Below, piece by piece: positions 1 to 7,737 of a stretch of 29,359 bases of DNA. A model generated the notes under the pieces. It did not search any database, was not told the origin of the DNA, and worked only from the letters and a program-made list of their open reading frames with translations. A program made the translations under genes and the position numbers. Origin of the DNA: a virus; the IMG/VR virus record IMGVR_UViG_3300035034_000918, positions 1 to 29,359 of that record, one strand, 5' to 3'. The first letter of the stretch is position 1, and each line of letters begins with the position of its first letter.

Positions 1-482
1 ATCAGGATTTCCGCCGACTCGGCGCGGACTATCCAACGATCTCGGATGCCGAAAGCGGTTCTGTAAAGCGCGCGCCTCTCTTCCAGATCCTCCCGCAGCC
101 GCGCTATCTCATCTTGCATATCCTCGATACCACGAGCGGAGAGGCGGTCCATCTCCGACTCCGCAGCCTCGGCGCGGGTGCGTAGGTTCTTCTCAATGAT
201 TCGATCCTCCTGAATTGTGAGATTTGCCTCCCCGATGATCGCATTCAGCCGCTCTATCGTCCCCTCGTACTGAATCACCAGAGCCTCGGCATGAGCTTGA
301 GCCGACTGTGTTCTTCGGATCTCCGCTCTCAAGAAAATCTCAGCGTCAGCATCGTCCTGAGCGAGACCTCGGAGACGCGCTATCTCGCCCTTAACTGCCT
401 TAAGGTGCTGAAGGTTGACTTCCCCGGCCGCAGCCTCACGCTCCATGATGAACAGAATGTCCTCGATGGTAAATTTTTCCAT
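1..482 (-). CDS. Coiled-coil hypothetical protein, C-terminus outside window
   Basis: The frame is open from ATG at 482 down to the window edge, giving at least 160 residues with no stop. It begins MEKFTIEDILFIMEREAAAG and continues as charged helical heptads rich in Glu, Arg, Ala and Leu, with repeated segments of the type EIARLR near residues 38 and 129, so a long coiled coil is likely. Its ATG overlaps the stop of the upstream gene as TAATG, which supports the start and translational coupling. The stretch is visibly more GC-rich than the genes at 757-1636. Function is unknown; a structural or scaffolding-like small phage protein is possible but cannot be shown. Confidence 0.7.
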   Translation of the reverse strand, partial: MEKFTIEDILFIMEREAAAGEVNLQHLKAVKGEIARLRGLAQDDADAEIFLRAEIRRTQSAQAHAEALVIQYEGTIERLNAIIGEANLTIQEDRIIEKNLRTRAEAAESEMDRLSARGIEDMQDEIARLREDLEERRALYRTAFGIRDRWIVRAESAEIL

Positions 483-760
483 TACTCGTCCCCTTCCAGC
501 GCGGCAAGCAGTTCAGTTTCGATCGCATCCCATTGCTCGCCATCATCAGGGAATGTCGCATCGCGGGATATAAATGTGTGCATCCACCTCGCCGCCGCCT
601 CGACTTTTCGCAGCCGCGCGAGTTCTTCGGCCATTTCTTCATACGAGTCTTCATCAAATTCAGGTGGGTATTCCGGCCTAGTGTCGATCATCTCATCACC
701 TCCGATGCAATGCCCACGCAGCATCGACGTAATTATCAAGCAAATATTTAGGCTACTCAT
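482..760 (-). CDS. Small acidic hypothetical protein with LRKxEAAAR motif
   Basis: The product is 92 residues. The ATG at 760 overlaps the upstream stop as ATGA, and the stop overlaps the downstream start as TAATG, so the gene sits in a coupled chain. Residues 48-58 read ARLRKVEAAAR, followed by an acidic tail. The same LRK-[VI]-EAAAR motif recurs in the small gene at 1636-1848, suggesting two related proteins. The first 23 residues are hydrophobic and may not be translated if MIDTRPEYPP (residue 24) is the true start. No function is recognised. Confidence 0.6.
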   Translation of the reverse strand: MSSLNICLIITSMLRGHCIGGDEMIDTRPEYPPEFDEDSYEEMAEELARLRKVEAAARWMHTFISRDATFPDDGEQWDAIETELLAALEGDE

Positions 761-1161
761 CTTACAAACCCTCTTTCATTCCTCTTGCTACCCATCATCC
801 CATCATAGACTGGCTTGTCAAAAGTTCTCTTGTCTATCCACCACCAAGCAGTGTCGCCATGCTTAAAGTTCTTTCTGACCATATCTCTACATAGTTCTGG
901 GTAGATGTTTTCGTAATCCACTTTTTCTTTGGTTGAATTCCTCACATACTTCGGGCTGATGCATAGCTTTATCTCATCATAGAATGGATCTATTTCGTAG
1001 ATGTCTTCGATAACATCTCCGCAAACGTATAGGTATCCATACTTCTGCACTCTCCAATCGCATGAGTTAACGAGTTCTTGTCTATACATATCCAACGACC
1101 CAATCGAAGGAATCAACCACGGTGTCTCGTAATAATTTCTAGGCTTATCTGCTTTTTGCAT
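757..1161 (-). CDS. Hypothetical protein
   Basis: The product is 134 residues and rich in Tyr, Trp, Asp and Lys (for example DTAWWWIDKRTF near residues 103-114), with a composition typical of a compact soluble phage protein. It overlaps the upstream gene by 17 bases and the downstream gene by 4 (ATGA). No catalytic motif, signal peptide or membrane segment is seen. Base composition is AT-richer than the gene at 1-482. I do not recognise the family. Confidence 0.6.
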   Translation of the reverse strand: MQKADKPRNYYETPWLIPSIGSLDMYRQELVNSCDWRVQKYGYLYVCGDVIEDIYEIDPFYDEIKLCISPKYVRNSTKEKVDYENIYPELCRDMVRKNFKHGDTAWWWIDKRTFDKPVYDGMMGSKRNERGFVR

Positions 1162-1636
1162 TCTTGTATCCCATCAGTTCAGAGTATGAAAAGTTTCCCC
1201 TATCACAGGCTTCATCGATTGTTAACTCATCTCCACCGAATCCTCTGACGTGATTGTTTTCAACGATCACATACTCGTACACGCAATACTTTCCGTTAAC
1301 AAACGCAACCCCTGTCGGCGTGATTCTCCACATGCCTGTTGTCTTGGTGTCTCGACTGTCGTCTAACTTAGGCTTCTGCTCAATCAAGCCCCACCATCTC
1401 AGCTTGGCAAAGTCTCCTCCACCATCGTATCCGTAAAGTCTTTTGACATGATGATAATCATTTGGCTTTCTGTACAAGCTGACTAATGATTTAAGCCCAC
1501 CCTTTGGAAACTTTCTCCGGTATGTTCTCGAAATGTTTCCGCAGAAACGACACTCTTCTTCAATCGGATAGGGGCTCTTTCCTTTTCCTTCAGGCTTAAC
1601 TGTGTCGTCGTACAACAGCTTCTTTACTTGACCCAT
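1145..1636 (-). CDS. Phage hypothetical protein, zinc knuckle plus winged-helix-like C-terminus
   Basis: The product is 163 residues. A CxxC pair (CRFCGN, residues 29-34) is followed by a helical middle and a C-terminal block containing GDFAKLRWWGLIEQKP and TGMWRITPTGVAFVNGK (about residues 74-116). That pattern of 'lies on a track of FAKLR-WGLI, then W-RIT-G--FV' is common in small phage proteins and looks like a winged helix. The ATG overlaps the previous stop as TAATG and is preceded by GGAGAAAA. DNA- or RNA-binding is inferred only from the fold resemblance. Confidence 0.65.
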   Translation of the reverse strand: MGQVKKLLYDDTVKPEGKGKSPYPIEEECRFCGNISRTYRRKFPKGGLKSLVSLYRKPNDYHHVKRLYGYDGGGDFAKLRWWGLIEQKPKLDDSRDTKTTGMWRITPTGVAFVNGKYCVYEYVIVENNHVRGFGGDELTIDEACDRGNFSYSELMGYKNAKSR

Positions 1637-1848
1637 TACTTTTCTCCTAGCGTGTCAAACATGCCATCAAGGGCTCGCTCACGGTCTGCAAGCGTCACAG
1701 TCTTAACCCCGTCCCAACTCCCGCGTAGATAAACAGACTCGACATTTCTCGCCGCCGCTTCAATCTTACGAAGGCGCTCGATCTCGTTGCTTGCATAGTC
1801 GCAACAAGCACAATGAATACCCGAAGTCAGTTGGCAGTTATCATCCAT
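1636..1848 (-). CDS. Small hypothetical protein with LRKxEAAAR motif
   Basis: The product is 70 residues starting MDDNCQLTSG. An upstream in-frame start at 1953 exists, but the ATG at 1848 forms an ATGA overlap with the preceding gene, so it is preferred. Residues 24-33 read ERLRKIEAAAR-like, matching the motif in the gene at 482-760. Four cysteines lie in the first 20 residues (CxxxxxxxxCxCC type), possibly metal binding. The stop overlaps the next start as TAATG. Function is unknown. Confidence 0.6.
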   Translation of the reverse strand: MDDNCQLTSGIHCACCDYASNEIERLRKIEAAARNVESVYLRGSWDGVKTVTLADRERALDGMFDTLGEK

Positions 1849-2054
1849 CACTCTTCTCCCTTCGATTGAAACGGTCGAGCTGCGTGCAATGCACATGACG
1901 TGATGTGGCAGTGCCTGACTACGGACACCTGCCAAGCGCAGCACTCCAGGCATTTCAAATCAATCGCTGCTCGCAAGGACTTGCCAATCTTCTCGGCTCG
2001 CTTTGCGTATCGTTCTCGTTGTTCTTCAGGGCACGTCTCTAGTACGTTGCTCAT
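1848..2054 (-). CDS. Cys-rich small phage protein (KCLDCC-type family)
   Basis: The product is 68 residues starting MSNVLETCPEEQ; a GGAG lies six bases before this ATG, which is why it is chosen over the ATG at 2108. The C-terminal half contains KCLECCAWQ, then VRHC and TSCALHAARPF. This matches the layout of a widespread tiny phage family (K-CLDCC, VR-C, C-L-P-R) thought to bind a metal. The gene follows an intrinsic terminator by about 20 bases and is coupled by ATGA to the next gene. Its biochemical role is not known. Confidence 0.7.
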   Translation of the reverse strand: MSNVLETCPEEQRERYAKRAEKIGKSLRAAIDLKCLECCAWQVSVVRHCHITSCALHAARPFQSKGEE

Positions 2055-2076
2055 GTGTTCTCCAGTTTGTTTAGGC

Positions 2077-2117
2077 GTAAAACAAAAGGGGGAGCATGAA
2101 TGAATCACACTCCCCCT
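2077..2117 (-). terminator. Intrinsic terminator, minus strand
   Basis: On the minus strand AGGGGGAG and CTCCCCCT form a perfect 8-bp stem around a 15-base loop, followed by TTTTGTTTT. It lies after the stop at 2217 and immediately ahead of the ribosome binding site of the gene at 1848-2054, leaving no evident room for a new promoter. Confidence 0.85.
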
Positions 2118-2193
2118 CTCTTGCTAGTCCTCTAATTAGTTGATCCGGTTAACGGACTTACAGTTCATACCTGCCGTTTAGATTTGGGATCAC

Positions 2194-2218
2194 GTTGCTA
2201 TCCTGTAATGTTGCTATC
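2194..2218. repeat. 9-bp direct repeat GTTGCTATC, period 16
   Basis: GTTGCTATC occurs at 2194-2202 and 2210-2218, the second copy overlapping the stop codon of the gene at 2217-2540. The two copies face the same side of the helix only approximately. A binding site or chance duplication are both possible. Confidence 0.5.
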
Positions 2219-2540
2219 AGAATGGGATGTCCTCTTCTTCATTGTGTCCCTTCACTGGAGCAGGGTTGGGGATCTCTGCGTTCTCTCGAATCTGCTTCAG
2301 TTCAAACGTGACGAACTTGAACGGCTTGCCTGCCTTTGACACTCGGTCCCATGCTGCGCACTGCAACCGGACGATCCCGTCTTCCGGCGGATCATCCTTC
2401 ACGTGCTTGAACAGAATGCGAAGCTGATCAACTGAAATCTCTCCGCTCCCTGTGAGTACGGGATGGTTGTCGTTCGTCTTGTAGGTATTCTCAAACAGCC
2501 AAAGCCGTCCTTTGTCTTGCGGCTTGTTATCTTCTGACAT
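2217..2540 (-). CDS. Small protein with SSB-like acidic C-terminal tip
   Basis: The product is 107 residues starting MSEDNKPQDKG, with GGAG eight bases ahead of the ATG. The body has beta-rich segments (RLWLFENTYKTNDNHPVL, residues 12-29, and PFKFVTFELKQIRE, about 73-86). It ends NEEEDIPF, the acidic DIPF-type tip used by bacterial single-stranded DNA-binding proteins to recruit partners. It lies directly after the Sak3 annealase gene, so a single-strand-binding or annealase-accessory role in phage recombination or replication is likely. A canonical OB fold cannot be confirmed by eye. Confidence 0.55.
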   Translation of the reverse strand: MSEDNKPQDKGRLWLFENTYKTNDNHPVLTGSGEISVDQLRILFKHVKDDPPEDGIVRLQCAAWDRVSKAGKPFKFVTFELKQIRENAEIPNPAPVKGHNEEEDIPF

Positions 2541-2569
2541 CTATATTCTCCATTCTTCTTTAGTTATTC

Positions 2570-3244
2570 TTATTCATTAGAGGCTGACAGTTCAGCCTTC
2601 TTATCCTTGAACGCTTGAAGCACTGATGCGTAACGCTCCGGCGCTTCCTCTTCCATCGCCTTCAAGACCTTGATGTTATCCTTCCAAAAACTAGCAAGGT
2701 TGTCAATAGTTTCTGCATCCTTAACGAATACAGAAAACGTTTCTTGAGTTGCGCGATGCATCTCATCGCTGTTCTCTGCTGTCTCTACTTTTTTCTTAGC
2801 TACTGGATCTGTCTTCGCTTTGGTTGTTGCCTTCTTCGCTGTCTCACTCGACGCTGAAGGCAAGTCTTCGCCTGCGTAGATGTAATGACCCAAGCCAAAC
2901 ATGGCAAACGCCTTGACTAAACACCTCATGTTGGAGTCACCAATGTCACGAGCAGTTGGATCTTTAACTGCCGCGTTAGTAAACCCAGTCATAACGGGAA
3001 GGAACATCGTTCGTTCAAGGTTCCCAATTCTGACAGTGCAATGCACGGTTGCGGAAGCGTCATTGTGATACTCCGTTCCTGTGAATGCGTACTCGTACTC
3101 TGGGAAATTCTCCATCATGACTTGATGAGCAAACGTCCAAGATAGGTACGAAAGGTTGTTCTTCTTCTTGATGTGTTTGGATACGTCGATATGAGACAGC
3201 GTGTCCCACACCTCTTTGAATGTGTAGATAGTTTCTTCACTCAT
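2570..3244 (-). CDS. Single-strand annealing protein, Sak3 type (DUF1071, Rad52-like)
   Basis: The product is 224 residues. The N-terminal half carries the signature of Sak3/DUF1071 annealases: VSKHIKKKNNLSYLSW at residues 21-36, MFLPVM at 80-85, and MRCLVKAFAMFGLGHYIY at 106-123 followed by AGEDLP. The C-terminal 90 residues are Lys/Ala-rich and helical, with the usual low-complexity linker after the core. It anneals complementary single strands during phage recombination. The start forms an ATGA overlap with the upstream zinc-ribbon gene. The neighbouring PD-(D/E)XK exonuclease and SSB-like protein complete a plausible Red-type module. Family assignment is from motif recognition. Confidence 0.85.
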   Translation of the reverse strand: MSEETIYTFKEVWDTLSHIDVSKHIKKKNNLSYLSWTFAHQVMMENFPEYEYAFTGTEYHNDASATVHCTVRIGNLERTMFLPVMTGFTNAAVKDPTARDIGDSNMRCLVKAFAMFGLGHYIYAGEDLPSASSETAKKATTKAKTDPVAKKKVETAENSDEMHRATQETFSVFVKDAETIDNLASFWKDNIKVLKAMEEEAPERYASVLQAFKDKKAELSASNE

Positions 3245-3468
3245 GCTTCAATCCTTTCGTCTTTCGTTTCTAACACTTCAGCACATTTCTTACATCGAAT
3301 CTTCGTCGGCCAAGGATCTTCCTTTGTGCCCACTTCGTATCCGATCCTTCTCGTTTTCCTTGGCCTGCCTGAGACATGACCGTTCTCGCAAACTATGACC
3401 AGCCTGTTGTGATTCCTTGCGCTCACCTTGCAAGCGTTGACCTTTACCATTGGTATTGATTTAGACAT
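3241..3468 (-). CDS. Small zinc-ribbon-like protein
   Basis: The product is 75 residues starting MSKSIPMVKVN. The ATG at 3468 is preceded by AAAGGAAT at proper spacing, so the longer frame from 3495 is unlikely. Two cysteine clusters, CENGH and CKKC, flank a basic segment RPRKTRRIG, giving a zinc-ribbon-like, nucleic-acid-binding look. It lies between the exonuclease and the annealase and is coupled to the latter by ATGA, so a recombination-accessory role is possible, but nothing specific shows it. Confidence 0.65.
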   Translation of the reverse strand: MSKSIPMVKVNACKVSARNHNRLVIVCENGHVSGRPRKTRRIGYEVGTKEDPWPTKIRCKKCAEVLETKDERIEA

Positions 3469-3481
3469 ACTATTCCTTTCC

Positions 3482-4354
3482 CTAATCCAATTCACTCATA
3501 TACTGACTACAAAAACTAGACACACCACAGTAGTTTCCAACGCATCGAGTTGGAACTGAATCCCTGGTTAGAACTTCGGCCTTGAGATTGTTATCGATGA
3601 TAAACATCTCAGCGTCAGAGCTGCTGTTGAAAAGGCGATGCGCTCTCGCTGACAGCCCACCGTTCTGTAGGTATTTAGTAACAGCGAAAATCTTCCGTCC
3701 CTTCCATCGCTCTTCATTCGTGCATTCCCTCACTGGGTCAGCAGTATGATCCCTGATGCATCGTTCCATGAATTCTTTCTGCTGATCGAACGACCACAGC
3801 TTGATGGGTATGCGAACGACCGACTGCCTAGGGAACTTGGCGTCCCTCCGTACCAACGCAGCAGTCCAGTCCCTCACCACAGCAATGACTTCTGCTTCGC
3901 TTACGAAATACCCATTCTCTTTTGCGAGGTATGCGTAACAGTTGAGCTGCTTCTCCCATGATTCCTGACCATTCGGATTGATGATCAAGGCTGAGCCACG
4001 CACAGTTTTGTAATCCTTGAGCGCCCACTCCCCACCACCAAGAGGTGAGAGCAGGTCGCACTGACCGGAGACTGTCTTGCCAAGCATCTCTGCCCAGAAC
4101 CTGCGCTCCGCAATGTCGTCCTCGTCTGCCCCGTGCTGTAATATCTCATGGATGGCTGTGCCCAAGATGGACATGATCCGACCGGACACATCCTCTTCAA
4201 TCTCATCATCGTGAACCCTCTTGAGGTGAGCGATCTGAGGGGAGTCAATCATCTCGGTCACTGAGAAGTCAGCACCATCCTTGCTGTAGGGATTCTTCTC
4301 TTCGTATCGAACGAAAGCTTCTGGAAGGTCATGGTTATTAGTTAGTTTAGGCAT
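3482..4354 (-). CDS. PD-(D/E)XK exonuclease, RecB/Cas4-like
   Basis: The product is 290 residues from MPKLTNNHDL; an ATG two codons upstream (4360) lies too close to the AAAGGA site, so 4354 is preferred. Nuclease motifs are in order: GTAIHEIL (His69), GQCDLL (Asp100), LKDYKT (Asp114 and Lys116) and the Q-x3-Y motif (Gln136). The C-terminus has RCVGNYC and FC cysteines, fewer than a full Fe-S cluster of Cas4 needs. Beside a Sak3 annealase it is best read as the 5'-3' resecting partner of a phage recombination pair. It is the first gene of the left minus-strand operon. Confidence 0.82.
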   Translation of the reverse strand: MPKLTNNHDLPEAFVRYEEKNPYSKDGADFSVTEMIDSPQIAHLKRVHDDEIEEDVSGRIMSILGTAIHEILQHGADEDDIAERRFWAEMLGKTVSGQCDLLSPLGGGEWALKDYKTVRGSALIINPNGQESWEKQLNCYAYLAKENGYFVSEAEVIAVVRDWTAALVRRDAKFPRQSVVRIPIKLWSFDQQKEFMERCIRDHTADPVRECTNEERWKGRKIFAVTKYLQNGGLSARAHRLFNSSSDAEMFIIDNNLKAEVLTRDSVPTRCVGNYCGVSSFCSQYMSELD

Positions 4355-4391
4355 GTTCATATCCTTTCACGAAATGAATTCAAGGTGTTAA

Positions 4392-4420
4392 ATGTTAACC
4401 AACCAAACATTAGGGGTCAA
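4392..4420 (-). promoter_or_regulatory. Minus-strand sigma-70-like promoter for the recombination operon
   Basis: On the minus strand, -35 TTGACC (4415-4420) is separated by 17 bases from -10 TAACAT (4392-4397). It lies in the 72-base gap between the divergent genes at 4354 and 4427, correctly placed for the exonuclease-annealase operon. No clear plus-strand promoter for the replication block was found in the same gap. Confidence 0.6.
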
Positions 4421-4426
4421 CAATAA

Positions 4427-4855
4427 ATGTCATGGGATGTAGATTTTTGGATTGACGGTCAGCCGCAGTCAGCTAAGAATCGTAGGCAGATTGTTCGTCA
4501 TGGAAACATACCAAGATTAATCAAGAGCAAAGCCGCGCTGGAGTATCAAGATTTATTCAATGCTCAGTGCTTAGTTTTAGATGAACTACTTGAAGGAGAT
4601 GTCGCACTATGGCTGGACCCTTACTACAAAAGCCGGAGGCCAGACTTGGCATGTACGGAACTGATAATGGATCTTCTTCAAGGGAAAGTTTACAAGAACG
4701 ATCGGCAAGTCAAAGTGCAGGGCTCCAGTTGGAACCTGTCCAAGACGAGACCTGGATGCAGGATAAGAGTCCGGCGTATCAACTCATCAGGGTGTACAGA
4801 GATGTCATCATTGGAGCCCTCAAAGATATGGGGTGCGGAACCCCCTCCGAAGTAG
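4427..4855 (+). CDS. rusA: RusA-type Holliday junction resolvase
   Basis: The product is 142 residues. The RusA signature is at residues 66-95: RRPDLACTELIMDLLQGKVY followed by KNDRQVK, giving Asp residues in the places of the three metal-binding aspartates of the family. The N-terminus, FWIDGQPQSAKNRRQ, matches the usual opening strand and basic turn. RusA cuts four-way junctions and branched DNA during replication and packaging. It opens the plus-strand replication block; the ATG has only a distant AGGGG. The adjacent reading frame of the next gene overlaps its 3' end by 100 bases, which is unusual. Confidence 0.82.
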   Translation: MSWDVDFWIDGQPQSAKNRRQIVRHGNIPRLIKSKAALEYQDLFNAQCLVLDELLEGDVALWLDPYYKSRRPDLACTELIMDLLQGKVYKNDRQVKVQGSSWNLSKTRPGCRIRVRRINSSGCTEMSSLEPSKIWGAEPPPK

Positions 4856-5088
4856 GAAGTGTAAGAAGGTGGATGGGTTCTGATTCATTCTCTCACTGCT
4901 GTGACTTGTCAAGGTGGGAGGAAGGGTGGATAAGAGAGACGTTCATAAGCATTGAGTCTCTTCCTCACGCATCAAGAAAGCCAATCACGAGAGAGTGTAT
5001 TGAGATGATGAAGGCTCTTTCAGGGATGGGCTTGGACACGCACAACATCACGAGTGCAGAAAACCACTACGAACAAGGCGGTATGTGA
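4756..5088 (+). CDS. Phage hypothetical protein (W-x-S-x2-F-x3-C type)
   Basis: The frame fills the gap between the resolvase and the primase. Starting at the ATG at 4756 gives 110 residues; later ATGs at 4828 or 4873 are possible. The region SPAYQLIRVYRDVIIGAL, then RRWMGSDSFSHCCDL, then WIRETFISI follows a layout seen in many small phage proteins found beside replication genes (a helix, then W-x-S-x2-F-x3-C, then V/I-R-x3-I). The stop TGA is followed directly by the ATG of the primase-helicase. The function of the family is unknown. Confidence 0.65.
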   Translation: MQDKSPAYQLIRVYRDVIIGALKDMGCGTPSEVGSVRRWMGSDSFSHCCDLSRWEEGWIRETFISIESLPHASRKPITRECIEMMKALSGMGLDTHNITSAENHYEQGGM

Positions 5089-6879
5089 ATGTTATCAGGC
5101 TCAGTAAGCGATCAAGAGGAATACGTTCGCAATCACCTTAACTCAACAAACATAAGAGGCAGTAATTTCAGAACTGTCTGCCCATTATGTTCAAGCGATA
5201 GAAAAAATAAAACAGACAGGACATTCTCTGTTCGTATGGACGACGGTGTAGCCGTGTGGATCTGTCATCACTGTGAAGAAAAAGGATCTACTCGATTGGA
5301 AAATACAGACCTTCCGTTCATGCAAGACCATTACGCAAATGAGCCATCAGAAAATTACAATAGGCCAGCCCCTATACTGGGTGAGTTTGAAGAGTTAACA
5401 GACGAGCAGATAGGTTACCTTTCCAAGCGAGGCATCAGCGCAAAGACCGCCGAAAAAATAGGGATCATTAGTCAGAGCAAATTCATTCGCAGCCGAGAGG
5501 GTAAGTTTTTATGCCTCGGTTTTGTTTACAAGAACCTAGACGGAAGCCAAGCTGTAAAGTTTAGAGACGCCAAGAAGAACTTTCTCCAAGCAGGAGCTGC
5601 CAAAAGTTTCTGGAGGATTGAAGAGTTCAAAGAAGGTGACCTAGTAATCACCGAAGGAGAAATGGACGCTGCCTCCTTTGAAGAGATCGGAACCTTCGCC
5701 ACCTCCGTACCCAACGGAGCCCCACAAAAAGTGGTGGATGATCCAGACCCATTGAGCAAGAAGTATATGTACCTTGCGGAGTCTGAAGAGTTCATAAAGA
5801 AAGCCTCAAGAGTTATCATAGCGACAGACAGCGACGGTCCTGGCGAAGCGCTTGCAGAAGAGATCGCTCGACGGATCGGGAAGTCCAGATGCTGGCGGCT
5901 CCACTACCCAGACGGATGCAAGGATGCCAACGAAGTCTTGATGAAGCACGGGGCCGATGTCCTCAAGGAATCCCTGAAGGATGCGACACCGTGGCCCATC
6001 GGCGGGCTCAGGCAGGCCAGCGAGTACGCCGACTCAGCACTCAAACTGTACCGAGACGGGATGTCCCATGCTGTGGACATTTCCATCGGGGGAATCGACA
6101 AGATCTTCAAGCCTGCCCCCGGAACACTCGCCATCTTCACTGGCATCCCTGGCTCCGGCAAGTCCACGCTCACAACATGGCTCTCATACGTCCTGGCTTC
6201 TCAGCACGACTGGCAGGTGGGTGTCTTTGCGGCGGAAACATCTTCCCAGGTTCACTTGCTCCAGCTCGCGGCGCTACGTTGCGGGAAGCCCTTCATGGGG
6301 GCTGACAAGATGAGCGAAGTGGAGCTGACCAAAGCATTCGCTTGGATAAACGAAAGGTTTGTATTTCTAGATGAGTCTGAAACATCAGTAGACTCTATCC
6401 TTGATCGTGGTCAAGCTGCAATCATGAGGAACGGTTGCAGACTCTTGGTGATTGATCCATTCAACTTCCTCTCTGGAGAATCCAGATCGAGTCGAGACGA
6501 TGATGGCTCAACCCAAGGCATCAACAGAATCCTCGTCAAGCTGAAGTCCTTTGCGGTGGAGCATGACGTAGCGATATGGCTGGTTGCCCATCCTAAAAAA
6601 ATGGAGAGGTTTCAAGGCAAGAATCACACACCCGGAGGCTACGACATCTCAGGCTCAGCCCACTTCTTCAACGTGGCGGACAACGGGATCACGGTAGAAC
6701 GTGACGGTCAAGAGCCTTGGGTTTCAAAGGTTGTATCTTGGAAGTCAAGGTTCCCTTGGGTTGGATCACTTGGAAGCACGAAGCTTAGTTTGGACAAGTA
6801 TGGGACAGGCTCGTACTCCAAGGTGCTTGAGTGGGGTGACCACCCTAACGATTTCAACACTGGATCAGGTAATGATTGA
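5089..6879 (+). CDS. Primase-helicase, T7 gp4/Twinkle-like
   Basis: The product is 596 residues. A zinc-binding domain has Cys31, Cys34, Cys59 and Cys62 (CPLC and CHHC). The TOPRIM primase part has ITEGEMDA (187-194) and ATDSDGPGE (245-253). A RecA-fold helicase follows, with Walker A TGIPGSGKST at 351-360, Walker B LLVIDP at 452-457 and a His-containing strand WLVAHPKK at 497-504. It should synthesise primers and unwind DNA at the phage fork. It follows the upstream stop directly and overlaps the next gene by 8 bases. Length and domain order fit the bifunctional family. Confidence 0.92.
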   Translation: MLSGSVSDQEEYVRNHLNSTNIRGSNFRTVCPLCSSDRKNKTDRTFSVRMDDGVAVWICHHCEEKGSTRLENTDLPFMQDHYANEPSENYNRPAPILGEFEELTDEQIGYLSKRGISAKTAEKIGIISQSKFIRSREGKFLCLGFVYKNLDGSQAVKFRDAKKNFLQAGAAKSFWRIEEFKEGDLVITEGEMDAASFEEIGTFATSVPNGAPQKVVDDPDPLSKKYMYLAESEEFIKKASRVIIATDSDGPGEALAEEIARRIGKSRCWRLHYPDGCKDANEVLMKHGADVLKESLKDATPWPIGGLRQASEYADSALKLYRDGMSHAVDISIGGIDKIFKPAPGTLAIFTGIPGSGKSTLTTWLSYVLASQHDWQVGVFAAETSSQVHLLQLAALRCGKPFMGADKMSEVELTKAFAWINERFVFLDESETSVDSILDRGQAAIMRNGCRLLVIDPFNFLSGESRSSRDDDGSTQGINRILVKLKSFAVEHDVAIWLVAHPKKMERFQGKNHTPGGYDISGSAHFFNVADNGITVERDGQEPWVSKVVSWKSRFPWVGSLGSTKLSLDKYGTGSYSKVLEWGDHPNDFNTGSGND

Positions 6880-7297
6880 TCAGACCATATTCGATTCGAT
6901 GCTGACTCAAGGCTTCATTGAATTGCCAGAGCATGAAGCTGCTCACTTGTTCATTGAATCTCTTGCCTTGTCAGGCTCTTCAATTAAAAGCTTGGACATA
7001 GAGAAGATGATGGACGGTGGTGGTTCACACAGGTCAAGCGCTGACTCAATCGCTGACCAACGCATGATATTTTCAGGGGCTTACAGATCGATGGTCAAGT
7101 CATGCGAAGAAACCACGATCAAGTCCGTAATGGATTGGTGCAACTCACCTTACGGATACTCCAAAGACAAGGAGGACCTGAGCGCAATGGCTCAAGTCCT
7201 CCTCCCTGGTCTTCGATGTCTTGCTCGGTACTACGGATGTTCAGTCCGAGACCCAAGAAGAATTCTTAGATCACAAGTCTATCACCGAGACTCATGA
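6872..7297 (+). CDS. Hypothetical protein after the primase-helicase
   Basis: The product is 141 residues from the ATG at 6872, which overlaps the primase stop by 8 bases. A longer frame from 6701 would read through the primase gene and is not credible. The sequence is mostly helical, with a Gly-rich turn (KMMDGGGSHRSS, about residues 36-47) and SVRDPRRILRSQ near the end. No motif is recognised. Its end overlaps the convergent gene at 7292 by six bases and no terminator is visible between them. Confidence 0.6.
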   Translation: MIDQTIFDSMLTQGFIELPEHEAAHLFIESLALSGSSIKSLDIEKMMDGGGSHRSSADSIADQRMIFSGAYRSMVKSCEETTIKSVMDWCNSPYGYSKDKEDLSAMAQVLLPGLRCLARYYGCSVRDPRRILRSQVYHRDS

Positions 7298-7507
7298 GCT
7301 GAACGGAACCAAGCTTAGGTCGATGTACACATCTCGCGTGCGAACGTAGAGACCGTCGTACTCTTTAAGCAATCTGATTCGTGTGACCTGAGCAGACCCA
7401 GCGCTGCCCATCTGAACAGTCTTCTTATGAGTCTTCAGCTTCTCAAGCGACTCAACAATTTTTTCCCAGTCCATTCGGTTTGCTTTCACTTTATTCTTTA
7501 CCTTCAT
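7292..7507 (-). CDS. Small hypothetical protein
   Basis: The product is 71 residues, basic at the N-terminus (MKVKNKVKANRMDWEK) and followed by a helical stretch and short strands. It is coupled to the upstream gene by an ATGA overlap at 7504-7507 and converges on the plus-strand gene ending at 7297. It is the last gene of the central minus-strand run. No function is recognised. Confidence 0.55.
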   Translation of the reverse strand: MKVKNKVKANRMDWEKIVESLEKLKTHKKTVQMGSAGSAQVTRIRLLKEYDGLYVRTRDVYIDLSLVPFSS

Positions 7508-7737
7508 TTGATGTCTTCCTTTCGTTTTATTCTTTTTTCATTTTGAATTTGCTCTTGGCTCTTGAGAATCCACTTGAATGTGTACACCCTAGCATCCATA
7601 GAGTAAGTAATCACCAAGTGGTAGTCATCTTGGTTAGGTATGTCAACGCTGGAGTGTTCAGGGACTACACAGTAAGACTTAAGCAGATTGCGAAATTCGT
7701 ATCCACTAATTTTAAGTTCAGTTATCAAGCTCTTCAT
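7504..7737 (-). CDS. Small hypothetical protein
   Basis: The product is 77 residues: MKSLITELKISGYEFRNLLK at the start, alternating strands in the middle (YHLVITYSMDARVYTFKWIL), and a highly charged Lys/Glu tail. It overlaps its upstream neighbour by 20 bases and its downstream neighbour by four. The layout suggests a small alpha/beta protein. No family is recognised. Confidence 0.55.
   Translation of the reverse strand: MKSLITELKISGYEFRNLLKSYCVVPEHSSVDIPNQDDYHLVITYSMDARVYTFKWILKSQEQIQNEKRIKRKEDIK

Noticed and set aside
291-866. 191-codon plus-strand frame
   Set aside because: It covers three coupled minus-strand genes on the other strand and has a low-complexity Ser-rich product typical of a shadow frame.
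3482-4354. Cas4 for the PD-(D/E)XK protein
   Set aside because: The Fe-S cysteine set is incomplete and the neighbours are recombination genes, not CRISPR genes.
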